Shown here piece by piece: positions 8,294 through 22,905 of a stretch of 64,000 nucleotides of DNA. Made by a program: the position numbers and the translations under genes. The stretch spans positions 1 through 64,000 of the forward strand of contig JAHJNN010000005.1 of the NCBI GenBank assembly GCA_018820765.1. The letters run 5' to 3'. Positions within the stretch are counted from its first letter, which is position 1, and each line of letters starts with the position of its first letter. The notes below the pieces were generated by a model that worked only from the letters and a program-made list of their open reading frames with translations, did no database searches and was not told the DNA's origin. Source of the DNA: Gammaproteobacteria bacterium. Lineage in GTDB: Bacteria > Pseudomonadota > Gammaproteobacteria > Burkholderiales > Thiobacillaceae.

Positions 8294-8947
8294 ATGCAAG
8301 CAAACCCCGCCCCTTTCACCCGCACCAGCCTGCGCGTGCTGCGCGTCGATGCCAGCGCCCGCCACGAAGGTTCCGTCACCCGTCAGCTGGCCGACCTGAT
8401 GCTGCGTGAGCTCGACGAACGCGTGCCCGGCCTGGCGGTCGCCTGCCGCGACGTCGCAGCGGGCCTACCTTTCGTCGATGCCGCTTGGGTCGGCGCCAAC
8501 CTGACCGAACCCGAAATGCGCGATGCGGCCCAGCGCCAGACCCTGGCGAAATCGGACGAGCTGGTGGCCGAGCTGATGGCCGCGGATGTGCTGGTGATTG
8601 CCACACCGATCTATAACTTCAGCGTGCCGGCCAGCCTTAAGGCGTGGATCGACCAGGTCGCGCGTGCCCGGCTGACCTTCCGCTACACCGAGCACGGCCC
8701 CCAAGGTCTGTTGGGCGGCAAGAAGGCCTATGTCCTCGTGGCGACCGGCGGCACCGAGGTAGGGAGTGCCATCGACTTCGCCACCCCGTGGCTGAAATTC
8801 GTGCTGGGTTTCCTCGGCATCACCGATGTCGAGGTGATCGCTGCCGACCGCGGCAATTTGCGTGGCGACGCCGCTCACCAGAGCGCTTCCGAGAACGTCG
8901 CCCAGGTGCTTGAACGCGACTGGCCAGCGCTGGCCGAAGCGGTTTGA
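8294..8947 (+). CDS. azoR: FMN-dependent NADH-azoreductase/quinone reductase
   Basis: AzoR-type flavoenzymes reduce quinones and azo compounds by two electrons. This 217-residue protein has the flavodoxin-like start (LRVLRVDASARHEGS), the TPIYNFSVPASLK segment and the downstream LTFRYTEHGPQGLL region typical of AzoR. The ORF is open far upstream, but the ATG at 8294 has AGGAG and fits the family length. The LysR gene is divergent and pirin follows 49 bases later. The grouping suggests a quinone or electrophile detoxification unit. Confidence 0.9.
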   Translation: MQANPAPFTRTSLRVLRVDASARHEGSVTRQLADLMLRELDERVPGLAVACRDVAAGLPFVDAAWVGANLTEPEMRDAAQRQTLAKSDELVAELMAADVLVIATPIYNFSVPASLKAWIDQVARARLTFRYTEHGPQGLLGGKKAYVLVATGGTEVGSAIDFATPWLKFVLGFLGITDVEVIAADRGNLRGDAAHQSASENVAQVLERDWPALAEAV

Positions 8948-8996
8948 AATCGCTGTCCGTCCGGACCATCATGAATACACAGACAAGGAGCAGTCC

Positions 8997-9854
8997 ATGA
9001 ACACACGACGCATCCGCCAGCGTGTCCCCGCCTTCGAGGTGACCGAAGGCGCCGGGGTCACCGTCCACCGCAGCATCGGCACGCCCGCGCTGAAGAACCT
9101 CGATCCCTTCCTGTTGCTGGATCATTTCGGCAGCGACAATCCGGACGAGTACATCGCCGGCTTTCCGGAGCACCCGCATCGCGGCTTCATCACCTTCACC
9201 TACATGCTCGACGGCCATATGGAACACCGCGACAGCATGGGCAACCGGGGCGACCTCAAGGCCGGCGGCGCGCAGTGGATGAAAGCGGCCAGCGGCGTTA
9301 TCCATTCCGAGATGCCGCAGCAGACCAACGGCCTAATGCGCGGCTTCCAGCTCTGGATCAACCTGCCGGCTCGCGAAAAATTGTCCGATCCGCTCTACCA
9401 GGAGTTCTCCGCCGCGGCCATTCCGGAGGTGGCGCTGGCGCAGGGCAGGGTGCGGGTACTGGCGGGCAAATTTGGCGAGGCGCGCGGCGTCATCGACGAT
9501 CCCGCCACCGACGTCCTTTACCTTGACGTCAGCCTCGACGCCGATGCCCGTTTTAGCCACCCCGTGGCGGAGACGCACAATGCCTTCGTCTACGTCTTCG
9601 AGGGCAGCGCCCGCGTGGCCGGCGAAGCCCTGGCGACGCACCACCTCGCGGTGCTGGGCGCGGGCGACACGGTCGAGATCGCGGCAGGCGAGGCGGGCGC
9701 CCGCTTCATCCTGGTCGCGGGCCGGCCGCTCGGCGAGCCCGTGGTGCAGTACGGCCCCTTCGTCATGAACAGCCGCGAGGAGATCGAGCAGGCCTTCGCC
9801 GACTATCGCGACGGCCGGCTGGTGCGCGCCAAGGCGGCGATGAAGGGACACTGA
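8997..9854 (+). CDS. Pirin family protein
   Basis: Pirins are bicupin metalloproteins; some act as quercetin 2,3-dioxygenases, others as redox-sensing cofactors. The 285-residue protein has all four canonical metal ligands in the N-terminal cupin: H59 and H61 in EHPHRG, H103 and E105 in IHSEMP. AAGGAG lies nine bases before the ATG. Next to azoR and a LysR regulator, it probably acts on aromatic or quinone-type compounds, though pirin activity cannot be predicted from sequence. Confidence 0.92.
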   Translation: MNTRRIRQRVPAFEVTEGAGVTVHRSIGTPALKNLDPFLLLDHFGSDNPDEYIAGFPEHPHRGFITFTYMLDGHMEHRDSMGNRGDLKAGGAQWMKAASGVIHSEMPQQTNGLMRGFQLWINLPAREKLSDPLYQEFSAAAIPEVALAQGRVRVLAGKFGEARGVIDDPATDVLYLDVSLDADARFSHPVAETHNAFVYVFEGSARVAGEALATHHLAVLGAGDTVEIAAGEAGARFILVAGRPLGEPVVQYGPFVMNSREEIEQAFADYRDGRLVRAKAAMKGH

Positions 9855-9864
9855 AGACGCGGTG

Positions 9865-10251
9865 ATGGCAATCCTTGCCGATGCACTCGTGGGGGTGCAC
9901 CTGCTTTTCGTCGTCTTTGTCATGGCGGGCGGTTTCTTGCTGGTGCGCTGGCCGCGACTGGTGTGGCTGCATTTGCCCGCAGCGACCTGGGGCGCGCTGA
10001 TCGAATTCACCGGCGGGATCTGTCCGCTCACGCCGCTTGAAAATCACCTGCGCGCCCTGGGCGGCGAAAGCGTTTACAGCGGCGGCTTCGTCGAACGCTA
10101 CCTGCTGCCGGTCCTGTATCCCGGGAACCTGACGGTTCCGGTGCAATGGGTGCTGGGCGGCCTGGTCGTGGCGGTGAATCTGGTGGCGTATGCGCTGGCC
10201 TACCGGGCTTGGCGACGCCGGGCTCAGCCCGACCGACGATCCAGGTCCTGA
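9865..10251 (+). CDS. DUF2784 family membrane protein
   Basis: This 128-residue protein has about three hydrophobic segments (residues 4-27, 31-47 and 92-112). The conserved block LPAATWGALIEFTGGICPLTPLEN is typical of DUF2784 inner-membrane proteins of unknown function. A GTG at 9862 could also be the start; I prefer the ATG. It begins ten bases after the pirin stop and overlaps the convergent CDF gene by 28 bases at its 3' end. Confidence 0.85.
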   Translation: MAILADALVGVHLLFVVFVMAGGFLLVRWPRLVWLHLPAATWGALIEFTGGICPLTPLENHLRALGGESVYSGGFVERYLLPVLYPGNLTVPVQWVLGGLVVAVNLVAYALAYRAWRRRAQPDRRSRS

Positions 10252-11132
10252 TCCGCCAGGGACAGCGGGTCCTCCAGCGGCTCCAGATGCGTGGTGAGGT
10301 GGGCGTAGGGCAGGGCCTGGTGAATGTCGGCCTCGATGCGTTCCGACCAGTCGTGACCCTGCTGCACGGTCCAGGCGCCGGGCACCAGCACGTGCAGGGA
10401 AACGAAGGCGCGGGCGCCGGCCTGGCGCGTGCGCAGGGCGTGGAATTCCAGACCCTGCCGGCGATAGCCGTCGAGGACGTCTTCGATCGCCTTGAGGTCT
10501 TCCGCTGAAACGGATACATCCATCAAGCCCGCAGTCGAGCGCTGCAGCAGCTGCCAGCCGGTCCACACGATATTCATCGCCACCAGCAGGGCGATGACCG
10601 GATCGAGCCATAGCCAGCCGGTCAGCCAGACCAGGCCGACGCCGAGGATGACGCCTGCGGAGGTCCAGACGTCGGTGCGAAGGTGGTGGGCGTCGGCTTC
10701 CAGGGTGATGGATTTGTATTTCTTGCCGACCCCCATGAGGATCTGCGAGGTGGCCAGGTTGATCACCGAGGCGATCACCGACACCGCCAGCCCGATGCCG
10801 ACCGCTTCGAGCGGCTGCGGATTGAGCAGGCGCTCGATGGCGGTGTAGGCGATGCCGACGGCGGCGACGAGGATGAGAAAGCCTTCGAACGCGCTGGAGA
10901 AATATTCCGCCTTGCCGTGCCCGTGCGCATGATGTTCATCCGCCGGCATCGCCGCCAGCGACAGCATGGCCAGCGCCATCATGGCGCCCGCCAGGTTGAC
11001 GAAGGACTCGAGCGCATCGGAGAGCAGGCCGACCGAGCCGGTGAGCCACCAGGCCCAGCCCTTGAGCAGGATGGTGGCGAGGGCCGCGGCGATGGAAAGC
11101 CAAGCGTAGCGTATGAGGGAGGCAGGCAACAT
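10224..11132 (-). CDS. Cation diffusion facilitator family metal transporter
   Basis: CDF proteins export Zn, Fe, Co or Mn in exchange for protons. This 302-residue protein has six predicted membrane helices, the SVGLLSDALESFVN signature (33-46; D39), a His-rich loop HHAHGHG (67-73), a second metal site HHLRTD (H150, D154) and a C-terminal cytoplasmic domain. It is the short, FieF-like kind. The usual second aspartate of the first site (i+4 from D39) is Ser43, so metal specificity cannot be inferred. It is convergent with DUF2784. Confidence 0.88.
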   Translation of the reverse strand: MLPASLIRYAWLSIAAALATILLKGWAWWLTGSVGLLSDALESFVNLAGAMMALAMLSLAAMPADEHHAHGHGKAEYFSSAFEGFLILVAAVGIAYTAIERLLNPQPLEAVGIGLAVSVIASVINLATSQILMGVGKKYKSITLEADAHHLRTDVWTSAGVILGVGLVWLTGWLWLDPVIALLVAMNIVWTGWQLLQRSTAGLMDVSVSAEDLKAIEDVLDGYRRQGLEFHALRTRQAGARAFVSLHVLVPGAWTVQQGHDWSERIEADIHQALPYAHLTTHLEPLEDPLSLADQDLDRRSG

Positions 11133-11254
11133 GTCGAGGCTTTACGGGGCCCATGAGGTGATGCGATTGTAGCTCAGGGTGCATCGACGCCACGCCAGGC
11201 CGTCCGCTGGATATTCCTGCAGACATCCCCCATCCGAACCCATAAAATGGCGGC

Positions 11255-11752
11255 ATGAAAATTTTGCCTGCCCTGCTGCTGATGCTGCCCCTGACGGCGT
11301 ATGCCGAATGGGGTGATTTCGATATCGAGTTCGAAGCCGACAAGCCCTGGGTTGAACTCTCGGCCCAGTTGCCGGCGACGCCCAAGGCGGAAAACCTGGT
11401 CGAGTTCAACGTGTCGTCGGCCGCGCGCCACCGGCACTTTGTCGATACCGCCTCGATCAGCGTCGGCGAGGACAAGGTCGTTCGCTACACCGTGGTGATC
11501 GAGGCGGCGGGCGGGGCGAAGAACGTGTCGTTCGAGGGCATGCGCTGCGAAACCGCCGAGCGCCGGCTGTATGCCTACGGCCATTCCGACGGCAGTTGGT
11601 CGAAGGCGCGCAAGTCCGATTGGGAAGGCATCAAGCTCCGTTCGCTGCTTTCGTATCACAAGGCGCTGTACGAGGATCATTTCTGTCCCGACGGCATCAA
11701 CGTCCGCAATGTCACGGAGGCTGTGCGCAATCTGCGGCAGGCGCGGCGCTGA
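11255..11752 (+). CDS. CNP1-like family exported protein
   Basis: The 165-residue protein starts with a signal peptide ([17 protein letters not shown], 1-17) and is otherwise soluble, with two cysteines that could pair. It matches the CNP1-like family, named from a cryptic neisserial protein and restricted largely to Betaproteobacteria; function unknown. The TGA stop overlaps the proB ATG by one base, so the pair is translationally coupled. Confidence 0.85.
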   Translation: MKILPALLLMLPLTAYAEWGDFDIEFEADKPWVELSAQLPATPKAENLVEFNVSSAARHRHFVDTASISVGEDKVVRYTVVIEAAGGAKNVSFEGMRCETAERRLYAYGHSDGSWSKARKSDWEGIKLRSLLSYHKALYEDHFCPDGINVRNVTEAVRNLRQARR

Positions 11753-12873
11753 TGCATTCCGTGGTGCAGCACGCCCGGCGCATCGTCGTCAAGGTCGGTT
11801 CCAGTCTGGTCACCGCCGAGGGGCGCGGGCTCGACCACGCCGCACTGTCGTGCTGGGCCGAGCAGATCGCCGCGCTGGCGGCGCAAGGCAAGGAGGTGGT
11901 GCTGGTGTCTTCCGGCGCGATCGCCGAGGGCATCGCGCGGCTGGGCTGGAAGAAGCGGCCGAAGGCGGTGAACGAACTGCAGGCCGCCGCCGCCGTCGGC
12001 CAGATGGGGCTGGTGCAGGCCTACGAATCGATCTTCCGCACCCATGGTCTGCACGCCGCGCAGGTGCTGCTCACCCACGAAGACCTGGCCGACCGTACCC
12101 GCTATCTGAATGCGCGCACCACCCTGCGCACGCTGCTGGAACTGCGTGTGGTGCCGATCATCAACGAGAACGACACCGTCGCCACCGACGAAATCCGTCT
12201 CGGCGACAACGACACGCTGGGCGCGCTGGTGACCAATCTCATCGAAGCCGATTGCCTGGTCATCCTCACCGACCAGACGGGTCTCTTCACCGCCGATCCG
12301 CGCAAGCATACCGACGCCACCCTGGTGATGGACGCGCATGCCGGCGACCCCGATCTCGAACGCATGGCGGGCGGGGCGGGTAGCAGCGTCGGCACCGGCG
12401 GCATGCTGACCAAGATTCTCGCCGCCAAGCGCGCGGCGAGGAGCGGTGCGCACACCGTGATCTGCAGCGGGCGCGAGGAGAACGTGCTGCTGCGCCTGGC
12501 GGCCGGCGAAGCCATCGGCAGCCAACTGGTGGCGCGCCAGGCGCCGCTCGCGGCGCGGCGGCAATGGCTTGCCGACCATCTGCAGCTGCGCGGCGGCGTG
12601 GTGCTCGACGCGGGCGCGGTGCGCGCCCTGCGCGAAGACGGCAAGAGCCTGCTGCCGGTCGGCGTGAAGAGCGTCACCGGCGAATTCGAGCGCGGCGAAG
12701 TGGTGGCCGTGGTCGATACCGACGGCTGCGAAATCGCACGCGGCCTCATCAACTACAGCGCCAGCGAGTCGCGCCGCATCGCCGGCAAGCCGAGCAGCGC
12801 GATCGAGGCCGAGCTCGGCTACATGGACGAACCGGAGCTGATTCACCGCGACAATCTGGTGGTGCTGGCGTGA
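11752..12873 (+). CDS. proB: Glutamate 5-kinase
   Basis: ProB phosphorylates glutamate in the first step of proline synthesis and is feedback-inhibited by proline. The 373-residue protein has the amino-acid-kinase domain (VKVGSSLVT near the start, [29 protein letters not shown]) and a C-terminal PUA domain from about residue 275. The ATG overlaps the preceding stop. The next gene's GTG overlaps the proB stop, giving an unbroken coupled chain of four genes. proA is not in the window. Confidence 0.96.
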   Translation: MHSVVQHARRIVVKVGSSLVTAEGRGLDHAALSCWAEQIAALAAQGKEVVLVSSGAIAEGIARLGWKKRPKAVNELQAAAAVGQMGLVQAYESIFRTHGLHAAQVLLTHEDLADRTRYLNARTTLRTLLELRVVPIINENDTVATDEIRLGDNDTLGALVTNLIEADCLVILTDQTGLFTADPRKHTDATLVMDAHAGDPDLERMAGGAGSSVGTGGMLTKILAAKRAARSGAHTVICSGREENVLLRLAAGEAIGSQLVARQAPLAARRQWLADHLQLRGGVVLDAGAVRALREDGKSLLPVGVKSVTGEFERGEVVAVVDTDGCEIARGLINYSASESRRIAGKPSSAIEAELGYMDEPELIHRDNLVVLA

Positions 12874-13466
12874 CTACGACATTGGATCTGATGCGCCACG
12901 GCGAACCCGTCGGCGGGCGCCGCTATCGCGGCCAGGTCGACGATCCGCTGTCGGAAAAGGGCTGGGCGCAGATGCGCGCGGCGGTCGGCGAGGCGGTGCC
13001 GTGGACGCACATCGTGTCGTCGCCGCTGCTGCGCTGCCGGGCATTTGCCGAAACGCTGGCCGGCCGCCACGGCCTGCCGCTGGCGCTGGACGACCGCCTG
13101 AAGGAGGTCGGATTCGGTGCATGGGAGGGCAAGTCGGCCGCCGAGATCGAGCAGGATGCCCCTGGAACGCTGGCGCAATTCAAGGCCGACCCGCTGAATG
13201 CGCGCCCGCAAGGCGCCGAATCGCTGACCGATTTTCACGCGCGAGTGGCTGCCGCACTCGACGAACTGGTGGTGCAATACGCCGGCCAGCATGTGCTGCT
13301 GGTGGGACATGCCGGGGTGATGCGCATGGCGCTGGCGTGGGCGCTGCACATGCCGCTGGCCAATGCCTACCGCATCGAGGTGGCGACTGCTTCGCTGACG
13401 CGCTTGCGCTTCGACTCCGGCCGCGCGAGCCTGATTTTTCACGGCAGTCCGCGCGTCGATCAGTGA
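12870..13466 (+). CDS. cobC: Histidine phosphatase family protein, probable alpha-ribazole phosphatase
   Basis: The 198-residue protein has the RHG motif (LMRHGEP, 7-13), the second catalytic histidine in LVGHAGVMR and the acid in the central GxWEGK region. Family members include CobC, which dephosphorylates alpha-ribazole phosphate in late cobalamin assembly, and broad phosphoglycerate-type phosphatases. The following overlapping gene is a BtuF-like cobalamin-binding protein, which favours CobC. The start is GTG, overlapping the proB stop. Confidence 0.75.
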   Translation: MTTTLDLMRHGEPVGGRRYRGQVDDPLSEKGWAQMRAAVGEAVPWTHIVSSPLLRCRAFAETLAGRHGLPLALDDRLKEVGFGAWEGKSAAEIEQDAPGTLAQFKADPLNARPQGAESLTDFHARVAAALDELVVQYAGQHVLLVGHAGVMRMALAWALHMPLANAYRIEVATASLTRLRFDSGRASLIFHGSPRVDQ

Positions 13467-14323
13467 TCCGCTGCCTCGGTTTCTGGCTCGCTCTGCTGCT
13501 GGCGATGCCGGCGCAGGCAGCCGCCATCCGTGTGGTCGACGATGCCGGACAAACCCTCGAATTCGCCCGCCCGCCGCAGCGCATCATTTCGCTGACGCCG
13601 CATCTCACCGAACTGCTGTTCGCCGTCGGTGCCGGCGCGCAGCTGGTGGGCGTTGACGGCGCCAGCGATTACCCCGTAGCGGCGCGCACGCTGCCACGCG
13701 TCGGCGACTACAGCCGCATCCGGTTCGAGCGCATCCTGGCACTGAAGCCGGACCTGGTCCTCGTCTGGGTCGGCGGCAACCGCGCGGCGGACATTCATGG
13801 CCTGCGGCAGATGGGCGTGCCCGTGTTGCATACGCAGGCGACGCGGCTCGACGATGTGGCGCGTCTGCTGCGCCTGATCGGGCAGGCGAGCGGCCATGCC
13901 AAAGAGGGCGAGGCGGCCGCACGGGATTTCTCCGTGCGGCTGGCCGCGCTGCAGGAAGCATCTGCCCGGCAACCGCCGGTGAGGGTTTTCTATCAGGTGT
14001 GGGATCGCCCGCTGATGACCGTGGGCGGCACCCACTGGATCAGCGATGCATTAACGGTGTGCGGCGCGCGCAATGTGTTTGCCGACCTGCGCGGGCTGTC
14101 CCCGGTGGTGTCGCGCGAGGCGGTGCTGAAGCGCGCGCCGGCGCTGATCGTGAGCGGCAGCGATGCACCCGACATGCGCCGCCCATGGCAGCGTTTTGCC
14201 AGCCTGCCGGCGGTGAAAAATGATGCATTTGTGCGGGTGGATGCAGACCGCCTGCACCGCCTCACGCCGCGTCTGCTCGATGGCGTGGCCGAACTGTGTG
14301 CGGCGGTGGCACCCTACCGGTGA
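13463..14323 (+). CDS. btuF: Periplasmic cobalamin-binding protein, BtuF-like
   Basis: This 286-residue substrate-binding protein has a signal peptide ([21 protein letters not shown]). It then shows the [21 protein letters not shown] motif of the BtuF/FecB helical-backbone family, with the typical helix about residues 130-150. It delivers vitamin B12 or a related cofactor to an ABC importer; the permease and ATPase genes are not nearby. Start GTG overlaps the previous stop. The last ten bases overlap the convergent fur gene. A siderophore or haem ligand is less likely but not excluded. Confidence 0.78.
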   Translation: MIRCLGFWLALLLAMPAQAAAIRVVDDAGQTLEFARPPQRIISLTPHLTELLFAVGAGAQLVGVDGASDYPVAARTLPRVGDYSRIRFERILALKPDLVLVWVGGNRAADIHGLRQMGVPVLHTQATRLDDVARLLRLIGQASGHAKEGEAAARDFSVRLAALQEASARQPPVRVFYQVWDRPLMTVGGTHWISDALTVCGARNVFADLRGLSPVVSREAVLKRAPALIVSGSDAPDMRRPWQRFASLPAVKNDAFVRVDADRLHRLTPRLLDGVAELCAAVAPYR

Positions 14324-14760
14324 CGGTTGTCGCCCGGCTTGCGGTTGGGGCAGTTGGGCTTGATGCAGTCGGCGTAGATCTGCAGTGAATGGTCGTGGAT
14401 GGCAAAGCCGCGTTCCTTGGCGATGCGGTTCTGGCGTTTTTCGATTTCGCTGTCGTAAAACTCCTCGACCTTGCCGCACTGCAGGCAGACCAGATGGTCG
14501 TGATGCTCGCCCTGGTTGAGCTCGAACACCGCCTTGTCGCTGTCGAAATGGTGGCGAATCAACAGCCCGGCTTGTTCGAACTGGGTGAGCACGCGATAGA
14601 CCGTGGCCAGGCCGATGTCATGGCCTTCGTCCGACAGCAGGCGATACACCTCTTCGGCCGTCATGTGACGCTTGTCGCTCTGCTCGAACAGATCGAGGAT
14701 TTTCAGGCGCGGCAGGGTGGCCTTGAGACCGATGCTCTTGAGATCGGAGGGATTGCTCAA
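14314..14760 (-). CDS. fur: Ferric uptake regulator Fur
   Basis: Fur represses iron uptake genes when bound to Fe(II). The 148-residue protein has the winged helix ([19 protein letters not shown], 48-66), the metal-binding HHDHLVC (86-92) and the structural-zinc cysteines C92/C95 and C132/C137. Length and motifs match authentic Fur rather than Zur or PerR. It is divergent from the BamE fusion gene, as fur is from bamE in many proteobacteria. Confidence 0.95.
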   Translation of the reverse strand: MSNPSDLKSIGLKATLPRLKILDLFEQSDKRHMTAEEVYRLLSDEGHDIGLATVYRVLTQFEQAGLLIRHHFDSDKAVFELNQGEHHDHLVCLQCGKVEEFYDSEIEKRQNRIAKERGFAIHDHSLQIYADCIKPNCPNRKPGDNRHR

Positions 14761-14785
14761 TGGGGTCTCCAGAATGGGAACACGA

Positions 14786-14802
14786 ATACGTTATGATACG
14801 TT
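14786..14802. promoter_or_regulatory. fur / bamE divergent promoter region with ATACGTT direct repeat
   Basis: ATACGTT occurs at 14786-14792 and again at 14796-14802, one helical turn apart, in the 79-base gap between fur and the BamE fusion. TATGAT (14792-14797) could be a -10 for the rightward gene, and TATCAT on the other strand a -10 for fur. It may be an operator, but it does not resemble a classical Fur box. Confidence 0.3.
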
Positions 14803-14839
14803 TTTTTCCACCCGCCCCAACCCTTCCGGTTTCCTGACC

Positions 14840-16809
<1,970 letters not shown>

Positions 16810-16844
16810 CAGCCTGAATGAACCCGTATCCACAGGACACACAC

Positions 16845-17099
16845 ATGAACGCCGTCAAGGTCTACAGCACCGGCACCTGCCCCATCTGCGTCAAGGCCAA
16901 GGCCTTTCTTGACAAGCGCGGCATCGGCTACGACGAAGTCCGCATCGATCTCGACCGCGAGGCGATGAAGGAATTCGTGGTCGTCACCAACGGCGCGCGC
17001 ACCGTGCCGCAGATCGTCGTCGACGGCACCTGCATCGGCGGTTTCACCGAACTCACCGAGCTCGACATGGACGGCGGACTGGATCACCTGCAGCCCTGA
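16845..17099 (+). CDS. grxC: Glutaredoxin (GrxC-like) with CPIC active site
   Basis: The 84-residue protein is a compact glutaredoxin with active site C12-P-I-C15 (class I enzymes usually have CPYC), TVPQIVVD and the GGFTEL glutathione-binding tail. It reduces disulfides or glutathionylated proteins in the cytoplasm. I chose the ATG at 16845 for family length; an in-frame ATG at 16818 would add nine residues. It lies just after dapB, 35 bases from its stop. Confidence 0.88.
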   Translation: MNAVKVYSTGTCPICVKAKAFLDKRGIGYDEVRIDLDREAMKEFVVVTNGARTVPQIVVDGTCIGGFTELTELDMDGGLDHLQP

Positions 17100-17137
17100 T
17101 CCGGGTAGGGGAAAGCCCGCAAAAGCGTCGTTGAGCA

Positions 17138-17166
17138 TTGAAGCCGGGCGCCGGATCGGCTACAAT
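17138..17166 (+). promoter_or_regulatory. Sigma70 promoter of carAB
   Basis: TTGAAG (17138-17143), a 17-base spacer and TACAAT (17161-17166) form a good sigma70 promoter. Transcription would start near 17173, leaving an 80-base leader that contains the hairpin at 17180-17216. Confidence 0.65.
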
Positions 17167-17179
17167 TCGACAATTCAAG

Positions 17180-17216
17180 TTCAGGCGGGTTCGCGCAAGC
17201 GGCTCGCCTGAATTTT
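17180..17216 (+). terminator. Attenuator-like hairpin in the carA leader
   Basis: TTCAGGCGGGTT (17180-17191) pairs with GGCTCGCCTGAA (17201-17212) over 12 positions, three of them G-U, around a nine-base loop. Four T residues follow (17213-17216). It lies between the promoter and the carA SD, so it could act as a transcription attenuator for pyrimidine or arginine control. Confidence 0.55.
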
Positions 17217-17254
17217 GTCACCTGCGCCACGCCAATTGTCTTGCGGAGTATTCC

Positions 17255-18377
17255 TTGTCACGTGCCCAGCCCGCCATCCTTGTTTTAGCTGACGGTTCGG
17301 TTTTTCGCGGCCTGTCCATCGGCGCCGACGGCATCACGACCGGTGAGGTGGTATTCAACACCGCGCTGACCGGTTATCAGGAAATCCTCACCGATCCCTC
17401 CTATTCGCGTCAGATCGTGACGCTGACTTACCCCCACATCGGCAACACCGGCGTCAATGCCGAGGACGTCGAGGCGGACCGCATCCACGCGGCCGGCTTG
17501 GTGGTGCGCGACGTGCCGCGCCTGCATTCCAACTTCCGCGCCAGCCAGTCGCTGCCCGACTATCTCAAAAGCCAGAACATTGTGGCGATCGCTGACATCG
17601 ATACCCGGCGGCTGACGCGCATCCTACGCGAGAAGGGCGCGCAAAGCGGCTGCATCATGGCCGGTGCGGTGGACGAAGCCAAGGCGCTCGAAGCCGCGCG
17701 CGCCTTCCCGGGTCTCGCCGGCATGGACCTGGCCAAGGTGGTCTGCGCGCCGGCGGCCTACGAATGGAACGAGACCGAATGGAAACTGGGGCGCGGCTAT
17801 GGCCAGCAGACCGAGCCGCGCTTCCATGTGGTGGCCTTCGATTACGGCGTCAAGTTCAACATCCTGCGCATGCTGGCCGAACGCGGCTGCCGCCTCACCG
17901 TGCTGCCGGCCACGGCCACTGCGGCGGCGGCGATGGCGCTGAAGCCGGACGGTATTTTCCTGTCCAACGGCCCCGGCGACCCCGAGCCGTGCGATTACGC
18001 GATTCGCGCAATCGAAACGTTCATTTCCGCGAAGATTCCTACCTTCGGTATCTGCCTCGGCCACCAGCTGCTGGCGCTCGCCTCGGGTGCCAAGACCGTC
18101 AAGATGAAGTTCGGCCACCACGGCGCCAACCATCCGGTCAAGGACCTCGACAGCGGGCAGGTGGCGATCACCAGCCAGAACCACGGCTTCGCGGTGGATC
18201 CGGCGACGCTTCCCGCGAATTTGCGCAGCACCCATGTCTCGCTGTTCGACGGCTCGCTGCAGGGCATCGCGCGCACCGACGCGCCCGCCTTCAGCTTTCA
18301 GGGGCACCCTGAAGCCAGCCCCGGCCCGCACGACATGAGCTATTTGTTCGACCGATTTATCAAGTTGATGGCCGACC

Positions 18378-18394
<17 letters not shown>
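17255..18394 (+). CDS. carA: Carbamoyl-phosphate synthase small subunit
   Basis: CarA hydrolyses glutamine and channels ammonia to CarB. The 379-residue protein has the CarA-specific N-terminal domain ([26 protein letters not shown]) and a class I glutamine amidotransferase domain with the nucleophile in FGICLGHQ and the His/Glu pair in [14 protein letters not shown] chose the TTG at 17255 because GGAG lies seven bases upstream and the upstream extension is not conserved in style. Its end overlaps carB by 17 bases. Confidence 0.95.
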
Positions 18395-21584
<3,190 letters not shown>

Positions 21585-21600
21585 TTGAAAAGGTTAGCGT

Positions 21601-22077
21601 GTGAGCAAATTTCCCATCACTGTCGTGGGCGCAGAGAAAATGCGCGCCGAATTGCAGCATCTGAAAACGGTGGAGCGTCCCGCCGTGATCCAGGCGATTG
21701 CCGAGGCGCGTGCGCAGGGTGACCTGTCGGAAAACGCCGAATACGACGCCGCCAAGGAAAAACAGGGCTTCATCGAAGGCCGCATCGCGGATCTCGAAGG
21801 CAAGCTGTCGAATGCGCAGATCATCGATCCCAGGACGCTGGACGCGGATGGCCGCATCGTGTTCGGCGCGACGGTCGAACTGGAAGATGCCGAGTCGGGC
21901 GACAGCGTCACCTATCAGATCGTCGGCGACGACGAGGCCGACATCAAGCAGGGCATGATTTCCGTGTCCTCTCCGATCGCGCGCGCGCTGATCGGCAAAT
22001 ATGCCGGCGACAGCGTGGACGTGCAGGCGCCGGGTGGCGTCCGCCAGTACGAAGTGCTGGACGTCGAGTACAAATAA
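21601..22077 (+). CDS. greA: Transcription elongation factor GreA
   Basis: GreA rescues backtracked RNA polymerase by promoting transcript cleavage. The 158-residue protein has the N-terminal coiled coil with the acidic tip ([19 protein letters not shown], about 38-56; D41 and E44) and the C-terminal FKBP-like domain. Start is GTG at 21601, 16 bases after carB. The carAB-greA order is common in proteobacteria. Confidence 0.96.
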   Translation: MSKFPITVVGAEKMRAELQHLKTVERPAVIQAIAEARAQGDLSENAEYDAAKEKQGFIEGRIADLEGKLSNAQIIDPRTLDADGRIVFGATVELEDAESGDSVTYQIVGDDEADIKQGMISVSSPIARALIGKYAGDSVDVQAPGGVRQYEVLDVEYK

Positions 22078-22079
22078 GC

Positions 22080-22541
22080 ATGCGGCGTTTCTGGGACGGC
22101 GTCGCCGGGACCCTGCTGGTGCTGTGGATCGGCGGCATGTGGGCGATCGGCTACGTCGCCGCGCCCGTGCTGTTTGCCAGCCTGGGCGGCGACAAGCATC
22201 TGGCCGGGATGCTGGCCGGCAAGCTGTTCGAGATGATGGCGTGGATCGGGATCGCCGCAGCGTGCTATCTGCTGATTTACCGCATCGCGCGCGACGGCGG
22301 CGCCGCGCTGAAAACCCTGTTCTTCTGGGCGGTGGCGGCGATGCTGGCGCTGACCCTGGTCGGCCTGTTCGGCATCCAGCCCATCATGCAGGGCCTGAAG
22401 GACCAGGCCATGCCGTATGCGGTGATGCAGAGCGTGTTTGCCGACCGCTTTGCCCGCTGGCACGGCGTCTCCAGCATTCTCTATCTGATCCAGAGCGCGC
22501 TCGGTCTGCTGCTGGTCTGGCGTTCGGGGCTGGCGCGATAG
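22080..22541 (+). CDS. DUF4149 family inner-membrane protein
   Basis: The 153-residue protein has four hydrophobic segments (about 9-32, 46-68, 82-101 and 125-147) and matches DUF4149, a membrane family of unknown function commonly found between greA and yhbY in Betaproteobacteria. It starts two bases after the greA stop, so it is cotranscribed with it. There is no catalytic motif. Confidence 0.85.
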   Translation: MRRFWDGVAGTLLVLWIGGMWAIGYVAAPVLFASLGGDKHLAGMLAGKLFEMMAWIGIAAACYLLIYRIARDGGAALKTLFFWAVAAMLALTLVGLFGIQPIMQGLKDQAMPYAVMQSVFADRFARWHGVSSILYLIQSALGLLLVWRSGLAR

Positions 22542-22558
22542 TCCCGGTCCGGCAGCAA

Positions 22559-22855
22559 TCAGCCCGGCAGGGTGATGACGGGTTTGGCTGCGGCGCGATA
22601 AATGACCAATACCTTGCCGATCTGCTGCACCGGCGCTGCGCCGGTGGCGGCGCAGATTTCCTCCAGCCAGGCGCGGCGGGTGTCCGGTGCGTCGGTGGCG
22701 GCCTTGATCTTGACCAGTTCATGCGCGTTCAGCGCAAGCTCGACTTCTTTCAATACGGCAGCCGTCAGACCCTGGTTGCCGATCATGACCACCGGCTGGC
22801 GCGCGTGGGCAAGCCCTTTCAGGAATTGCCGTTGGGCAGGGGTGAGTGATTTCAT
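22559..22855 (-). CDS. yhbY: Ribosome assembly RNA-binding protein YhbY (CRM domain)
   Basis: YhbY binds pre-50S ribosomal particles. The 98-residue protein is a single CRM domain: LTPAQRQFLKGLAHARQPVVMIG at the N-terminus, including the conserved GxxG-like turn NQGLT, and a central VKIK. The start ATG at 22855 has GAAGGA upstream; an alternative five codons earlier does not. It is divergent from rlmE, another ribosome-maturation gene, with a 50-base shared promoter gap. Confidence 0.92.
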   Translation of the reverse strand: MKSLTPAQRQFLKGLAHARQPVVMIGNQGLTAAVLKEVELALNAHELVKIKAATDAPDTRRAWLEEICAATGAAPVQQIGKVLVIYRAAAKPVITLPG

Positions 22856-22905
22856 GCGGTTTTCCTTCAAATGAGCGCGGATTGTAGCCGATAGAGCGGA
22901 TAGAG

